A stretch of 64,000 nt of DNA from Rudaeicoccus suwonensis (GCF_007829035.1 NZ_VIVQ01000001.1:310001-374000); one strand, 5' to 3'. Positions 52,962 through 63,030 are shown, numbered from the stretch's first letter. Notes: a model not told the origin generated them from the letters alone. Program-made: numbers and translations.

Positions 52962-53515
52962 GCACATTCCTGTCCGGTCTGGCCAAGGGCATGGCGACGA
53001 CCGCGCGCACGATGACGCAGCACGCGCACACCCAGCAGTACCCACACGTGCACCCTGACCTGCCCAACCGCAGCCGCGGCGTCATCGCCCTGCTGGAGGA
53101 GAACTGCACCTCCTGCATGCTCTGCGCGCGCGAGTGCCCCGACTGGTGCATCTACATCGACTCGCACAAGGAGACCGTCGAACCCGGCCCCGAGGGCGGC
53201 CGGGCGCGCCAGCACAACGTGCTCGACCGGTTCGCGATCGACTTCAGCCTGTGCATGTACTGCGGCATCTGCATCGACGTCTGCCCGTTCGACGCGCTGT
53301 TCTGGAGCCCGGAGTTCGAATACTCCGAGACCGACATCCGCAACCTGCTGCACGAGAAGGACAAGCTCGGCGAGTGGATGCCGACGGTGCCACCGCCGGA
53401 GGCCACGGCCGTCATCGCCACTGATGTCACAGCCGTCGCCGCTTCGACCGCTGCCCCTGACTCCGCGCCGGTCGACTCCCCAGCCGTCGATGCCGATCCG
53501 GGTGAGACACCGTGA
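52958..53515 (+). CDS. nuoI2: complex I subunit I (two 4Fe-4S), second copy
   Basis: The 185-residue ferredoxin-like subunit shows both cluster sets: [16 protein letters not shown] and [16 protein letters not shown]. Thus the peripheral redox wire is present from NuoI2 to NuoB2. In a complex without NuoEFG this subunit is the likely entry point for electrons, as in ferredoxin-using complex I relatives. A Thr/Ala/Pro-rich tail of about 35 residues follows. Overlaps nuoH2 and nuoJ2 by 4 bp each. Confidence 0.94.
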   Translation: MSTFLSGLAKGMATTARTMTQHAHTQQYPHVHPDLPNRSRGVIALLEENCTSCMLCARECPDWCIYIDSHKETVEPGPEGGRARQHNVLDRFAIDFSLCMYCGICIDVCPFDALFWSPEFEYSETDIRNLLHEKDKLGEWMPTVPPPEATAVIATDVTAVAASTAAPDSAPVDSPAVDADPGETP

Positions 53516-54042
53516 CGACATACGACGTGTTGTTCACCATCGCCGGGGTCATCAGCGCCGGCTCCGGGATCCTCGCCGTCGGCACCAAACACCTCGTGCA
53601 CGCCGCGCTGTGGCTCGTCGTCAGCCTGACCGCGTTGTGCGGCTGCTACCTCGTGCTCGGCGCCGAACTCGTCGCCCTCGTGCAACTCCTGGTGTATGTC
53701 GGTGCCGTCGTCGTCCTCGTGCTCTTCGCGTTGATGCTCACCCGGGCCCCGATCGGCCGCAGCCACGACCACGACACGTCCCTGCTGCAGCGCGCGGCGG
53801 CCCTCGTCGTCGGCGCCGCCACCGCGGCCCTGCTCGCAGCGGTCCTGGTCGCTGCCTTCGGCACCCAGACCGTCGCTATCCATGGAGGCACCAGCCAGCA
53901 GCTCGCCACCCAGTTGTTCGGCACCTGGGTGTGGCCCTTCGAGTTGCTGTCCGCCTTGCTGCTGGTCGCGCTCGTGGCCGCTCTCGCGTTGTCCCGCCTG
54001 CGGATTCGCACCCGCGCCGACGTCGAGGCGGGTCAGTCGTGA
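53512..54042 (+). CDS. nuoJ2: complex I subunit J, second copy
   Basis: The 176-residue, five-helix subunit has the conserved core [28 protein letters not shown] (in segments) around residues 48-75. It lacks the long hydrophilic tail of the first NuoJ. Starts at GTG 53512; overlaps nuoK2 by 4 bp. Confidence 0.92.
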   Translation: MTTYDVLFTIAGVISAGSGILAVGTKHLVHAALWLVVSLTALCGCYLVLGAELVALVQLLVYVGAVVVLVLFALMLTRAPIGRSHDHDTSLLQRAAALVVGAATAALLAAVLVAAFGTQTVAIHGGTSQQLATQLFGTWVWPFELLSALLLVALVAALALSRLRIRTRADVEAGQS

Positions 54043-54344
54043 TCCACCCGCTGCTGCCGTTCACGCTCGTCGGTCTGTTGTTCGGCATCGGGCTGTATGG
54101 CGTGCTCGCGCGCCGCAACGCCGTGCTCCTGCTGATCGGCGTCGAGCTCATGCTGGCCGCCTCCGGACTGCTGTTCGTGACCGTCGGATCGCTGACCACC
54201 GATGCGATGCGCTCCGGTCAGGTGCTCACGATCTTCGTCATCACCATCGCGGCCGCCGAGATCGCGGTCGCGCTCGCGGTGGTGCTGGCGGTCTTCCGGG
54301 CCCGCGGCACCATCGATCTCGCCCAGGCGGGTGAGGACGACTGA
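54039..54344 (+). CDS. nuoK2: complex I subunit K, second copy
   Basis: The 101-residue three-helix protein keeps both coupling glutamates, in LLIGVELMLAASGL and ITIAAAEIAVALAV. Starts at GTG 54039; its stop overlaps the nuoL2 start by one base (TGATG). Confidence 0.94.
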   Translation: MIHPLLPFTLVGLLFGIGLYGVLARRNAVLLLIGVELMLAASGLLFVTVGSLTTDAMRSGQVLTIFVITIAAAEIAVALAVVLAVFRARGTIDLAQAGEDD

Positions 54345-56413
54345 TGCGCGCCTCCACCGTGCTCGCTTCTTCCGTGTTCGATCAGCACACACTCGCGCTG
54401 CACCTCGGCATCCAGCCCAGCCATCTTGCGATCCTGCTGCCCGCAGCGGTCGCCGCCCTGGTCGTGCTCGTCACCCGCGGCAGTTCACGTGCAGCCTTCG
54501 TCGTCGCCGCAACCGGCAGCTTCCTCGGGCTGCTCGCGGCGATCGCGCTGCTCGCACAACAGGTCAAAGGCGGCGCAGTCGTCGACCCTCGCACCATCGG
54601 CGCGCTGCCGGTCGGCACGGATCTCGGCATACCGCTGCGGCTACACGTGAACGACCTCGCGGCTCTGGTCTCGGTGGCCGTCGCGCTGGTGTCGTGGACT
54701 GTGCAACTGTTCGCACGCTGGTACCTGTTCAGCGACCCGCGCTATCGCCAGTTCGCAGCAACGGTGGGCCTGTTCACGGCCGCGATGCAACTGGTCGTGC
54801 TCTCGGGCGACGTCCTGCTGACCGTCGTCGGTTGGGAACTCATGGGCTGGTGCTCGTATCTGCTGATCGGTCACGAGTCCGAGCGGGGGAAGGCCAGACG
54901 TGCGGCATACAAGGCGTTCATCGTCACCCGGTTGGCCGATGCACCCTTCCTCGTCGGCCTGGTGGCACTGGCCATCGGAGCCCACAGCACCTCGATCAGC
55001 GCCATCGTCACGCACTGGAGCACGGTCGCCCACGATCACCACGCAGCGCTCGCCGCGGCGATGATCTGCATCGTGTGCGGAGTGGCCGGCAAATCCGCGC
55101 AGTTCCCGTTCCAGGACTGGCTGCCCGACGCGATGGAGGGCCCGACCCCGGCCTCGGCGCTCATCCACGCCGCCACCATGGTCGCCGCCGGCACCGTCGT
55201 CCTCGCCAGCCTGCTGCCGCTGCTCGAGCGCTCCGACCCCGCGCGACTGGTGCTGACGATCTCGGCCGCGATTTCCACCGTGCTCGCCGCCGTCCTCGCG
55301 TTCTGCCAGCACGATCTGAAGAAACTCCTCGCATGGTCCACCGTCTCGCAGGTCGGTCTGATGTTGCTGGGCCTGGCGGTCATGCCGGTCGGTGGCACGG
55401 CATCGCTCGGCATCGAGCACCTGCTGGCCCACGCAATGTTCAAGGCGTTGCTCTTCCTCACCTTCGGCTGGCTGGCCGTGCTCGCGGGCGGCACTGCAGT
55501 CGAACGCTTCTCGGGCGCGCTCAACCGGCATCGCGGCCCACGCACCCTGGTCGGCATCGGACTGCTGTCCCTCGCCGGAGTCCCGCCGCTGATGGGCTTC
55601 GTGTCCAAGGACCTCATCGTCGACCAGGCCGCCCGGCAGGCGGTCGACGGCAGCCTGGTGGGGCAGATCGCGTTCGTCGCACTGATCTGCGTGGTCGCGC
55701 TGACGGCGGCATACACCACGCGGGTCTGGCTGATCCTCACCCGCCGCACGGGCAGCCAGCGAGTGCAGACGCTGCGCGCGATCGAGGACTCCTACGACGT
55801 GCGCGACGTCGGCATCGTCGAGATGCTGGTCGGCTCCGCCCCGGTCGACGCCCACGGCCGTCCGGTCGAGATCCCCGAGCCGGAGCCCGAGCCGGAGCCT
55901 GTGTATGACGACGAACCCGACCCCTCCGTTCCCAGGCCCGGCGCCGGTGCCCGCGCCGGGCTGCAACTGCTGGCGATCTTCGCGATCGTCGGCGGTGCGC
56001 TGGTCTTCACTCCGCTGCTCGACATCGACTGGCGGCACTCCGACGGGTGGCTCATCGCGGCCGCTCTCGTGCTGATGGCCGCCGTCGCCCTGCTGGTCCG
56101 GTGGATGTCGATCGGCACCGTGTATGGCGATGCCGCCGCCCGGTTGCCGCTGCCGTTGCGCAGCAGCGCCTCCCGTGGCCTGGATGTCGATGCTGTCTAC
56201 CAGCGTGCCGTCGCTCGCCCGGTGCTGGCGCTGGCCCACGCGGTCAGTGGTGTGGAGAGTCGACTCGACCGCACCGTGCAGTCGGCACCCGCCGTCACCA
56301 CTGCGCTGGCCCGCCGCGGCGCGTCCTGGCACACCCGCAAGCCCGAGACCGGTCTGGTCGCGGTCGCTCTCGGGCTGGTCATCGCCGCGCTGGTCGGAGC
56401 GACGCTGTGGTGA
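54344..56413 (+). CDS. nuoL2: complex I subunit L, second copy, with Pro-Glu-rich loop
   Basis: The 689-residue antiporter-like subunit has [56 protein letters not shown] and DLKKLLAWSTVSQVGLML. It is about 57 residues longer than the first NuoL: near residues 505-530 is a repetitive acidic stretch (IPEPEPEPEPVYDDEPDPS), followed by more hydrophobic segments and a hydrophilic region before the last helix. The stretch probably sits outside the membrane next to the lateral-helix region. Confidence 0.93.
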   Translation: MRASTVLASSVFDQHTLALHLGIQPSHLAILLPAAVAALVVLVTRGSSRAAFVVAATGSFLGLLAAIALLAQQVKGGAVVDPRTIGALPVGTDLGIPLRLHVNDLAALVSVAVALVSWTVQLFARWYLFSDPRYRQFAATVGLFTAAMQLVVLSGDVLLTVVGWELMGWCSYLLIGHESERGKARRAAYKAFIVTRLADAPFLVGLVALAIGAHSTSISAIVTHWSTVAHDHHAALAAAMICIVCGVAGKSAQFPFQDWLPDAMEGPTPASALIHAATMVAAGTVVLASLLPLLERSDPARLVLTISAAISTVLAAVLAFCQHDLKKLLAWSTVSQVGLMLLGLAVMPVGGTASLGIEHLLAHAMFKALLFLTFGWLAVLAGGTAVERFSGALNRHRGPRTLVGIGLLSLAGVPPLMGFVSKDLIVDQAARQAVDGSLVGQIAFVALICVVALTAAYTTRVWLILTRRTGSQRVQTLRAIEDSYDVRDVGIVEMLVGSAPVDAHGRPVEIPEPEPEPEPVYDDEPDPSVPRPGAGARAGLQLLAIFAIVGGALVFTPLLDIDWRHSDGWLIAAALVLMAAVALLVRWMSIGTVYGDAAARLPLPLRSSASRGLDVDAVYQRAVARPVLALAHAVSGVESRLDRTVQSAPAVTTALARRGASWHTRKPETGLVAVALGLVIAALVGATLW

Positions 56414-57909
56414 TCGCGCTCCTTGCGGCACCGCTGGTGCCGATCGTCCTGGGGCTCGCCCTCATCGTGCTCGACCGGTCACCTCGCGTCATCGGCGCCC
56501 GGACGGCCTTCGTCGCAGCGATCGTCGCCACTCTCGTCGCCCTCGGCTGCTCGATCGCCGTCGCACGGCAACGGCCGACCCTCGACCAGGCATGGGTGCC
56601 GCAGATCGGGATGCGTCTGCACCTAGGTGTCGACGGCATCAGCGTGCCGTTGCTGCTGCTGACCGCCGCCGTCGGTGTGCTGGTCGTGTTGCATGCCCGG
56701 CACGAGCAGCCCGGCGGCGGCACTCCCGGCACCTACTTCGGCTGCCTGCTGCTGGTCATCGGCGGCGGCATCGCCAGCTTCGTGGTGCAGGACGCCATCA
56801 GCTTCTTCCTGGCATTCGAGGTCGTGCTGATCCCGATGTGGGTGCTCGTCAACCGCTTCGGCGACCCGCGCGACGCCGACGAAAGATCACGCGCCGCAAC
56901 GACATTCGTGCTCTACACGGTCCTCGGGTCGACGCTCATGCTGGTCGGCATCCTGGCTCTGGTGACCTCGGCCGGCACCTCCGACCTGACCCAGCTGGCG
57001 CACCACCACCTGTCCGCCGGCCGGCAGACCATCATCGCGGTGATCCTGCTCGTCGGTCTGGGTATCAAGGTGCCGCTGTGGCCGTTGCACTCCTGGCTGC
57101 CGCGCGCGCATACGGTCGCGCCCACCGCGGCGTCAATGCTGCTCGCCGCGGTGCTGCTCAAGATGGGAACGTATGGCGTGGTGCGCCTCGTGATCGCGCC
57201 GTTGCCCGAAGGCGTGCAGCGGCTTGCGCCATACGTCGGCACGCTCGCCGTGATCGGCATCGTCTGGGGCGGTCTGGTCTGCCTTGTGGAGCGCAGTCTC
57301 AAGCGCCTGATCGCATGGTCGTCCGTCGCCCACATGGGTTTCGTGATGCTCGCCCTGATGAGTGGAACGGTGATCGGTGTACAGGCGGCGTTGTTCGCCA
57401 ACATCGCCCACGGCATCGCTTCGGCGCTGCTGTTCGCGGTGGTCGGCGGGCTCAAGAAGCGTTGGGGCGGCGACGATCTCGACACCGCTCGACGTGCCTT
57501 GCGCGACGCGTCACCGCGGTTGTCGCTGGCCCTGGTCATCGGCCTGGCGGCCTCGTTGGGACTACCCGGACTGGCCGGATTCTGGGGTGAGGCGCTGACC
57601 ATCCTGGGCGCGTGGAACCCCGGCGGTGACCGTTCCACGCTGTGGTTCCGCGTGCTGGCCGCGGTTGCGGTGCTGGGCGCAGTGCTGGGCGCGGCGTACT
57701 GCCTGCGTGTGCTGCGCATCGTCTGGATGGGTGACACCGAACGCACCGCGCCCGCCGAACCCGAGGTCGCCACCGACGCGCGCGGCGTCGAGATCGTCGT
57801 GCTCGGCACGCTCGCGCTCGCGACCATCGTGCTGGGAGTCCTGCCCACCATGCTGCTGCACACCACGTCCGGGGCAGTCACCCATCTGGTCTCGGCGGTG
57901 CTGCGATGA
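56410..57909 (+). CDS. nuoM2: complex I subunit M, second copy
   Basis: The 499-residue protein shows FFLAFEVVLIPMWVLVNRFG with the helix-5 glutamate, LGIKVPLWPLHSWLPRAHT with the channel lysine, and LKRLIAWSSVAHMGFVML. Starts at GTG 56410, overlapping nuoL2. It lacks the C-terminal acidic loop of the first NuoM. Confidence 0.94.
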   Translation: MIALLAAPLVPIVLGLALIVLDRSPRVIGARTAFVAAIVATLVALGCSIAVARQRPTLDQAWVPQIGMRLHLGVDGISVPLLLLTAAVGVLVVLHARHEQPGGGTPGTYFGCLLLVIGGGIASFVVQDAISFFLAFEVVLIPMWVLVNRFGDPRDADERSRAATTFVLYTVLGSTLMLVGILALVTSAGTSDLTQLAHHHLSAGRQTIIAVILLVGLGIKVPLWPLHSWLPRAHTVAPTAASMLLAAVLLKMGTYGVVRLVIAPLPEGVQRLAPYVGTLAVIGIVWGGLVCLVERSLKRLIAWSSVAHMGFVMLALMSGTVIGVQAALFANIAHGIASALLFAVVGGLKKRWGGDDLDTARRALRDASPRLSLALVIGLAASLGLPGLAGFWGEALTILGAWNPGGDRSTLWFRVLAAVAVLGAVLGAAYCLRVLRIVWMGDTERTAPAEPEVATDARGVEIVVLGTLALATIVLGVLPTMLLHTTSGAVTHLVSAVLR

Positions 57910-59351
57910 CGATCAGTTACGACTGGTGGCTGCTGGCGCCGGTGCTCGTTCCGGCGGTCGGAGCCGTGCTGCTGCTCGTGCTCGACGCGATCGCGCCACG
58001 CCTGGGCCGGGCCCACTGGTGGCTCGCGACCGTCCTGCTGCTTGCCGCGGCCGCGACCGTCGTCATGCGTATGCCGCACGGCGACGCCACTCGCCAGACG
58101 CTGTGCGTGCGTGGCGGCTCATGCTTCTACGCGCTGGACCACGTCGGTGCCGGATTGCAACTGGCTGCACTGGTCGGAGCCGCCGTGATCGCGCTGCTCG
58201 CCGGGCCGATCCGGGTTCCGGCTGAACGAGCGGCCGTGCAGGCAGTGCTCCTGCTGGCGTCGGCGGCGGGCGCCGCCGGCGTCGCCGGCGCGCGTGACCT
58301 GGGCTCATGGCTGGTGCTGCTGGAGCTTGCGACGATCCCCTCGATCGCCTTGGTGGCGCTGCGGGGTCGGCGATCGGCGACCGACGGATCGCTCGCGCTG
58401 CTGACGACCGCGCTGGTGAGCTTCGCCATCACCGTCATGGGTGCAGCGCTGTGGTTCGCCGCCACCGGCTCGGCGATGATCGACAGCGCTGCCGTGCAGA
58501 CCGCGATCTCCGACCCGGACAACCGGCGCGTGCTGATCCTGGCGATCATGTTCATCGTCGCGGGGCTGGCCTTCAAGCTCTCGCTGGTTCCCTTCCACAC
58601 CTGGACCCCCGAGGCCTTCGGCGGCGCATCGGTGCCGATCGGCGGATTCCTGGCGGTCACGTCCAAGGTGGCCGCGCTCTCGGCATTGCTCGTCATCTTC
58701 CGGACGGTCCCGCTGATCGGATCATCGTCGATGGTGACCGTCGCCGTGCTGGCGGGCCTGTCGATGACCGTCGGCAACGTCATGGCTTTGCGTGAGCGGC
58801 AGACCCTGCGCTTCCTGGCCTGGTCGACGGTGTCGCAGGCCGGCTGGGTCGTGCTGCCGCTCGCATCGACCGCTGGTTCGGCGATCCGGGCATCCGCTGG
58901 CTACCTGCTGGTCTACGTGCTCGCGACGATCGTGGTCTTCGCGGTCGTCACGGCGCTGGCGCATGCCGACGGCCGCGACGAGGCGACGGCGCTTGCGTCA
59001 TACGGCGGGTTGTTCCGTCGCCGGCCGCTGCTGGCGCTCACGCTGTCCTTGGCGCTGCTGGCGTTGATGGGGCTGCCACCCGCGCTCGTCGGCCTGGTCG
59101 CCAAGGTGCTGGCCTTCGAACCGGTCGTCGGCTCCTCGATGTGGCCCCTGGCGATCGTCGCCGCCGTCAACGCGATGCTCGGTGTGGCGGTCTATCTGCG
59201 TTGGCTGCGGATCCTGTTCGGTGCCCGCCGCGAACCGGTTCATGCCGGGCAGGTCCACCCGGTGCACCAGGTCGTGCTGCTGCTCGGTCTCGTCGCGCTG
59301 GCCGTCACGAGCGTCGCTCCCGGGCTGCTGCTGGGACTCGTCGGCCACTGA
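57906..59351 (+). CDS. nuoN2: complex I subunit N, second copy
   Basis: The 481-residue protein contains LVLLELATIPSIALVALRG, GLAFKLSLVPFHTWTPEAFGG and RFLAWSTVSQAGWVVL. It is the last gene of the second operon. A short stretch near residue 60 (TLCVRGGSCFY) has two cysteines not usual for NuoN. A weak hairpin plus T run follows the stop. Confidence 0.93.
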   Translation: MTISYDWWLLAPVLVPAVGAVLLLVLDAIAPRLGRAHWWLATVLLLAAAATVVMRMPHGDATRQTLCVRGGSCFYALDHVGAGLQLAALVGAAVIALLAGPIRVPAERAAVQAVLLLASAAGAAGVAGARDLGSWLVLLELATIPSIALVALRGRRSATDGSLALLTTALVSFAITVMGAALWFAATGSAMIDSAAVQTAISDPDNRRVLILAIMFIVAGLAFKLSLVPFHTWTPEAFGGASVPIGGFLAVTSKVAALSALLVIFRTVPLIGSSSMVTVAVLAGLSMTVGNVMALRERQTLRFLAWSTVSQAGWVVLPLASTAGSAIRASAGYLLVYVLATIVVFAVVTALAHADGRDEATALASYGGLFRRRPLLALTLSLALLALMGLPPALVGLVAKVLAFEPVVGSSMWPLAIVAAVNAMLGVAVYLRWLRILFGARREPVHAGQVHPVHQVVLLLGLVALAVTSVAPGLLLGLVGH

Positions 59352-59357
59352 GACCGG

Positions 59358-59390
59358 GCCTGGAACAAAGGGCACGCAGCCAGGCGTTTT
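59358..59390 (+). terminator. weak intrinsic terminator after nuoN2
   Basis: GCCTGG (59358-59363) pairs with CCAGGC (59380-59385), followed after one base by four T's. The 16-base loop makes it weak, and the T run lies just 7 bp before the htpX start. Confidence 0.3.
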
Positions 59391-59397
59391 GCCCGAT

Positions 59398-60276
59398 ATG
59401 CACCATCACTTCAACGGCCTGAAGACCGCCGCCCTCTTCGGCGGCATCTGGGCGATCCTGCTCGCGATCGGCGCGCTGGTCGCAGGAGGCCGCTACATCT
59501 GGATCTTCGCGCTCATCGGTGTCGCGACAACGGCATACAGCTACTGGAATTCCGACAAGATCGCGATCAAGGCGATGCGCGCCTATCCGGTCAGCGAGAT
59601 CCAGGCTCCGGTGATGTACCGCATCGTGCGCGAGTTGTCGACGGCGGCCGGCAAGCCGATGCCGCAGCTCTACGTCTCGCCCACCCAGGCGCCGAATGCC
59701 TTCGCCACCGGCCGCAATCCGCAGCACGCCGCCGTGTGCTGCACCGAGGGCATCCTGCAACTGCTGGACGAGCGCGAACTGCGCGGCGTGCTCGGCCACG
59801 AGCTCATGCACGTCTACAACCGCGACATCCTGACCTCCTCGATCGCCGCCGCGCTCGCCGGCATCATCACCTCGGTGGCGCAGATGATGATGTTCTTCGG
59901 CATGTTCGGCGGAGGCGGTAACAACGACGAGGACCGTCCCAACCCGATCGCGATGCTGGCCATGGCCTTCCTCGCGCCGGTCGCCGCGAGCGTTATACAG
60001 ATGGCGATCAGCCGGACCCGCGAGTACGACGCCGACGAGGACGGCTCCAAGCTCACCGGCGATCCGCTCGCACTGGCGTCGGCGCTGCGTAAGTTGGAGG
60101 CCGGTACCGCTGCTGTGCCGCTCGCACCCGAACCCAAGGTCGTCAACGCCAGCCACATGATGATCGCCAATCCCTTTCGCGCGCAGGATGTTTCGCGGTG
60201 GATGTCGACACACCCGCCGACAGAGGCTCGCATCAAGAGACTTGAGGACCAGGCATACGGCCGACAGATCCGCTGA
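59398..60276 (+). CDS. htpX: membrane zinc metalloprotease HtpX
   Basis: HtpX degrades damaged membrane proteins under envelope or heat stress. The 292-residue protein has two N-terminal helices (about residues 11-30 and 33-48), the zinc motif GHELMH at 133-138, two further hydrophobic segments (SSIAAALAGIITSV, PIAMLAMAFLAPVAA) and the third-ligand motif SRTREYDADEDG. ATG 59398 is chosen because the conserved N-terminus starts there. It lies 46 bp after nuoN2 and 18 bp before pepN. Confidence 0.93.
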   Translation: MHHHFNGLKTAALFGGIWAILLAIGALVAGGRYIWIFALIGVATTAYSYWNSDKIAIKAMRAYPVSEIQAPVMYRIVRELSTAAGKPMPQLYVSPTQAPNAFATGRNPQHAAVCCTEGILQLLDERELRGVLGHELMHVYNRDILTSSIAAALAGIITSVAQMMMFFGMFGGGGNNDEDRPNPIAMLAMAFLAPVAASVIQMAISRTREYDADEDGSKLTGDPLALASALRKLEAGTAAVPLAPEPKVVNASHMMIANPFRAQDVSRWMSTHPPTEARIKRLEDQAYGRQIR

Positions 60277-60294
60277 GGTGACAAGCTACGGGTC

Positions 60295-62805
60295 ATGGCA
60301 CCTCTGACTCGTACCGAAGCGCAGGAACGCGCCGCCCTCATCGACGTGACCAACTACGAGCTGCACCTCGACCTTGATCGAGGTGATGAGCACTTCGGCT
60401 CGAGCAGCCGGATCCGGTTCACCAGCACCAGACCGGGCGCCGCGACCTTCCTCGATCTGAAGGCGCACAGTGTGGAGTCGATCTGGTTCAACGACGGACC
60501 GATCGACCCGGCTACCGTGCGTGACGGCCGGGTCGTGCTGGCCGACCTGCAGGCCGAGAACGAAGTCGTGGTCGAGGCGACGATGAGCTACGGCAACGAC
60601 GGTCAGGGTTTGCACCGCTCGGTCGACCCGGCCGACGGGCGCCACTACGTCTACGGCATGTCCTTCCTGGATGCCGCGCCGCAGATCTACGCCTGCTTCG
60701 ACCAGCCCGATCTCAAAGCGCCTTACGACGTGCTGGTTAACGCACCGCACGACTGGACCGTCGCCGGCAACGGCAGCGCCAGTCAGCATGAGCCAGGCGG
60801 CTGGCGCCTGGCGACGACCAAGCCGCTCTCGACCTACTTCTTCACCATCTGTGCCGGACCCTATGCCACCGTGCACGACCGGCACGACGGCATCGACATG
60901 TGGCTGCACGTGCGCCAGTCACTGGGGGAGCAGTTGCTGGAACAGGCCGACGAGATCTTCACGATCACCAAGCAGTCCTTCGACTACTACCACCGACTGT
61001 TCGGCATCAGGTATCCATGGGGCGACTACCACCAGTTCTTCGTGCCCGAGTTCAACGCCGGAGCGATGGAGAACCCCGGCTGCGTCACCCTCCGCGACGC
61101 CTTCATCTTTCGGGGTGCCTACACCCGTCAACGTCAGCTGACTCGCGCCAACACGATCGCCCATGAGATGGCGCACATGTGGTTCGGCGACCTGGTGACG
61201 ATGCAGTGGTGGGACGACCTGTGGCTCAACGAGTCGTTCGCCGAATACATGGCGCACCGCACGTTGGCGGACGCCACCGAGTATGACGATGCGTGGGTCG
61301 ACTTCGGCATCGTCCGCAAGGTCTGGGGCTATGGCGTCGACCGCGGCCCGTCCACCCATCCGATCGCCGGTGCGCCCGCGCCCGACTCCGATTCGGCGCT
61401 GACCAATTTCGACGGCATCTCCTACGCCAAGGGCGCATCAGCGCTGCGGCAGCTGGCGGCATACGTCGGCGACGACGCCTTCGTCGCAGGGGTCCGGGAT
61501 CACCTGACCACGCACAGTTTCGGCAACGCGACGATGCACGACTTCATCGGTTCGATGGAGCGCGCGAGTGGTCAGGATCTGTCGGAGTGGACCGCCGGCT
61601 GGTTGGGCACTGCGCAGGCGGACGAGCTGCGGCTCGACCTCACCAGCGAGGACGGCTCCGTCAGATCGGCGAACCTGGTGCGCTCGGCACCGGCAGCACA
61701 CCCGGCGTCGCGGCCGCACGTGCTCGACATCGCGACTTTCACCGACGGCAAACAGACGGCACGTATGCCGATCCGCGCGACCTCCGACATCACGCCCGTC
61801 GAGGCGCTGGTCGGTCTGCCGACACCGTCGATCGTGCTGCCCAACGCGGGAGATCTGACCTGGGCCGAGGTGCGCCTCGACCCGGCGACCCTCGCGGCGC
61901 TGCCCACGCAGTTGCCGCTGATCGACGACGCGCTGGCGCGACTGACGGTGTGGTCGGCGCTCGTCGGCGGTATCGCGCGTGCCGAGGTCGACCCGCGTCA
62001 GGTGGCCGAGGTGTTCGCAGCGGCGTGGCCGAGCGAGAGCAACACGTCGATCACCGGATTCATCGCGGCGTGGGCCGGCGTGAGATTGCCGTATTGGTAT
62101 GTCGCAGAAGGTGATTCGGCCGCTGTCGAGCGTCAACTGGCAGGCGCCGGTGCGCAACGACTGGCGGCGGTCGACCCGGCGTCCTCGGACGCGCTGGTGG
62201 CTGCATCCCTGATCGTGGCGACCACCGACGACGCCGATCTGCTGGCGCGTTGGGCTGCCAACGACGATCGTCCCGCGATCGCGTGCGGTGATGACGACTT
62301 CGGCTGGACCGTGGTGAAGCGCCAGGCACTGCTCGGTCTCATCGACGAGGCCGTCATCGATGCCGCCGCGCAACGCGACAACAGCATGTCCGGCAAGCTG
62401 TCCGCCCTCGGTGCGCGCGCTGCGCTGCCGAGCGCCGACGCCAAGCAGTGGGCGTGGGAGCAACTGGTCGGTGACCAGCCGTTGTCGAACTACGAGGCCA
62501 GCGCCATTGGGGGCGCGTTCTTCGGCGGCGCCGGTCAGGTCGAGGGGGTGCGGGAGGTGCTTGCGCCATACGTGCCCAGGTATTTCAGCGACCTGCCCAG
62601 ACTGGCCGGCAAGTATGGCGAGATGGCTCTCGCGAACCTCGTGCACCTCTCGTTCCCGGCACAGTTGGCGGATCCGTCGGTGGCCGCCGAGGCGCGTCGC
62701 GCGCTGGAGTCCGGGGAGTTGACCGCCGGCATTCGCCGGGCGTTCGTCGACGGACTCGACGAATTGGAGCGCGTCATCGCTTCGCGCGCGGCGTTCAGCG
62801 GCTGA
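60295..62805 (+). CDS. pepN: aminopeptidase N (M1 zinc metallopeptidase)
   Basis: PepN removes N-terminal residues from peptides in the cytoplasm. The 836-residue M1 protein has the substrate-anchoring FNAGAMENPG motif and the zinc site TIAHEMAHMWFGDL, with the third ligand Glu in LWLNESFAEYMA exactly 18 residues after the second His. The C-terminal ERAP1-like helical domain (from about residue 520) is actinobacterial PepN in style. The length fits. Start ATG 60295 is preceded by GAGGTGA at a longish spacing. Confidence 0.95.
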   Translation: MAPLTRTEAQERAALIDVTNYELHLDLDRGDEHFGSSSRIRFTSTRPGAATFLDLKAHSVESIWFNDGPIDPATVRDGRVVLADLQAENEVVVEATMSYGNDGQGLHRSVDPADGRHYVYGMSFLDAAPQIYACFDQPDLKAPYDVLVNAPHDWTVAGNGSASQHEPGGWRLATTKPLSTYFFTICAGPYATVHDRHDGIDMWLHVRQSLGEQLLEQADEIFTITKQSFDYYHRLFGIRYPWGDYHQFFVPEFNAGAMENPGCVTLRDAFIFRGAYTRQRQLTRANTIAHEMAHMWFGDLVTMQWWDDLWLNESFAEYMAHRTLADATEYDDAWVDFGIVRKVWGYGVDRGPSTHPIAGAPAPDSDSALTNFDGISYAKGASALRQLAAYVGDDAFVAGVRDHLTTHSFGNATMHDFIGSMERASGQDLSEWTAGWLGTAQADELRLDLTSEDGSVRSANLVRSAPAAHPASRPHVLDIATFTDGKQTARMPIRATSDITPVEALVGLPTPSIVLPNAGDLTWAEVRLDPATLAALPTQLPLIDDALARLTVWSALVGGIARAEVDPRQVAEVFAAAWPSESNTSITGFIAAWAGVRLPYWYVAEGDSAAVERQLAGAGAQRLAAVDPASSDALVAASLIVATTDDADLLARWAANDDRPAIACGDDDFGWTVVKRQALLGLIDEAVIDAAAQRDNSMSGKLSALGARAALPSADAKQWAWEQLVGDQPLSNYEASAIGGAFFGGAGQVEGVREVLAPYVPRYFSDLPRLAGKYGEMALANLVHLSFPAQLADPSVAAEARRALESGELTAGIRRAFVDGLDELERVIASRAAFSG

Positions 62806-62815
62806 CCGTCGCGCA

Positions 62816-62828
62816 GACCGAAGCGGTC
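62816..62828. terminator. hairpin after pepN, in a GC-rich convergent gap
   Basis: GACCG-AAG-CGGTC forms a 5-bp hairpin 11 bp after the pepN stop. The rest of the 225-bp gap to the convergent acyl-CoA ligase gene (62806-63030) is very GC-rich with further short dyads around 62978-63000 and no gene. A bidirectional terminator region is likely, but no U tract is present. Confidence 0.3.
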
Positions 62829-63030
62829 ACGGACCCGGGCTCGAGCGCGGACGCGGCTTCAACGGACGGTGCTCGAGGTCAACGAAGTCGCCGTGATCGC
62901 CGGCGTCAGGCGCGTGACGAACTGCCCGACGTCTCGACCGGCCGGGCAGCTGGCCCGGGCAGGGTGGCCAGTGGCAGGCCGCCCGGGCGGGCCGCTCCGG
63001 TGGGCCCGGTGCGGGCCGCATCGCGGCAGG

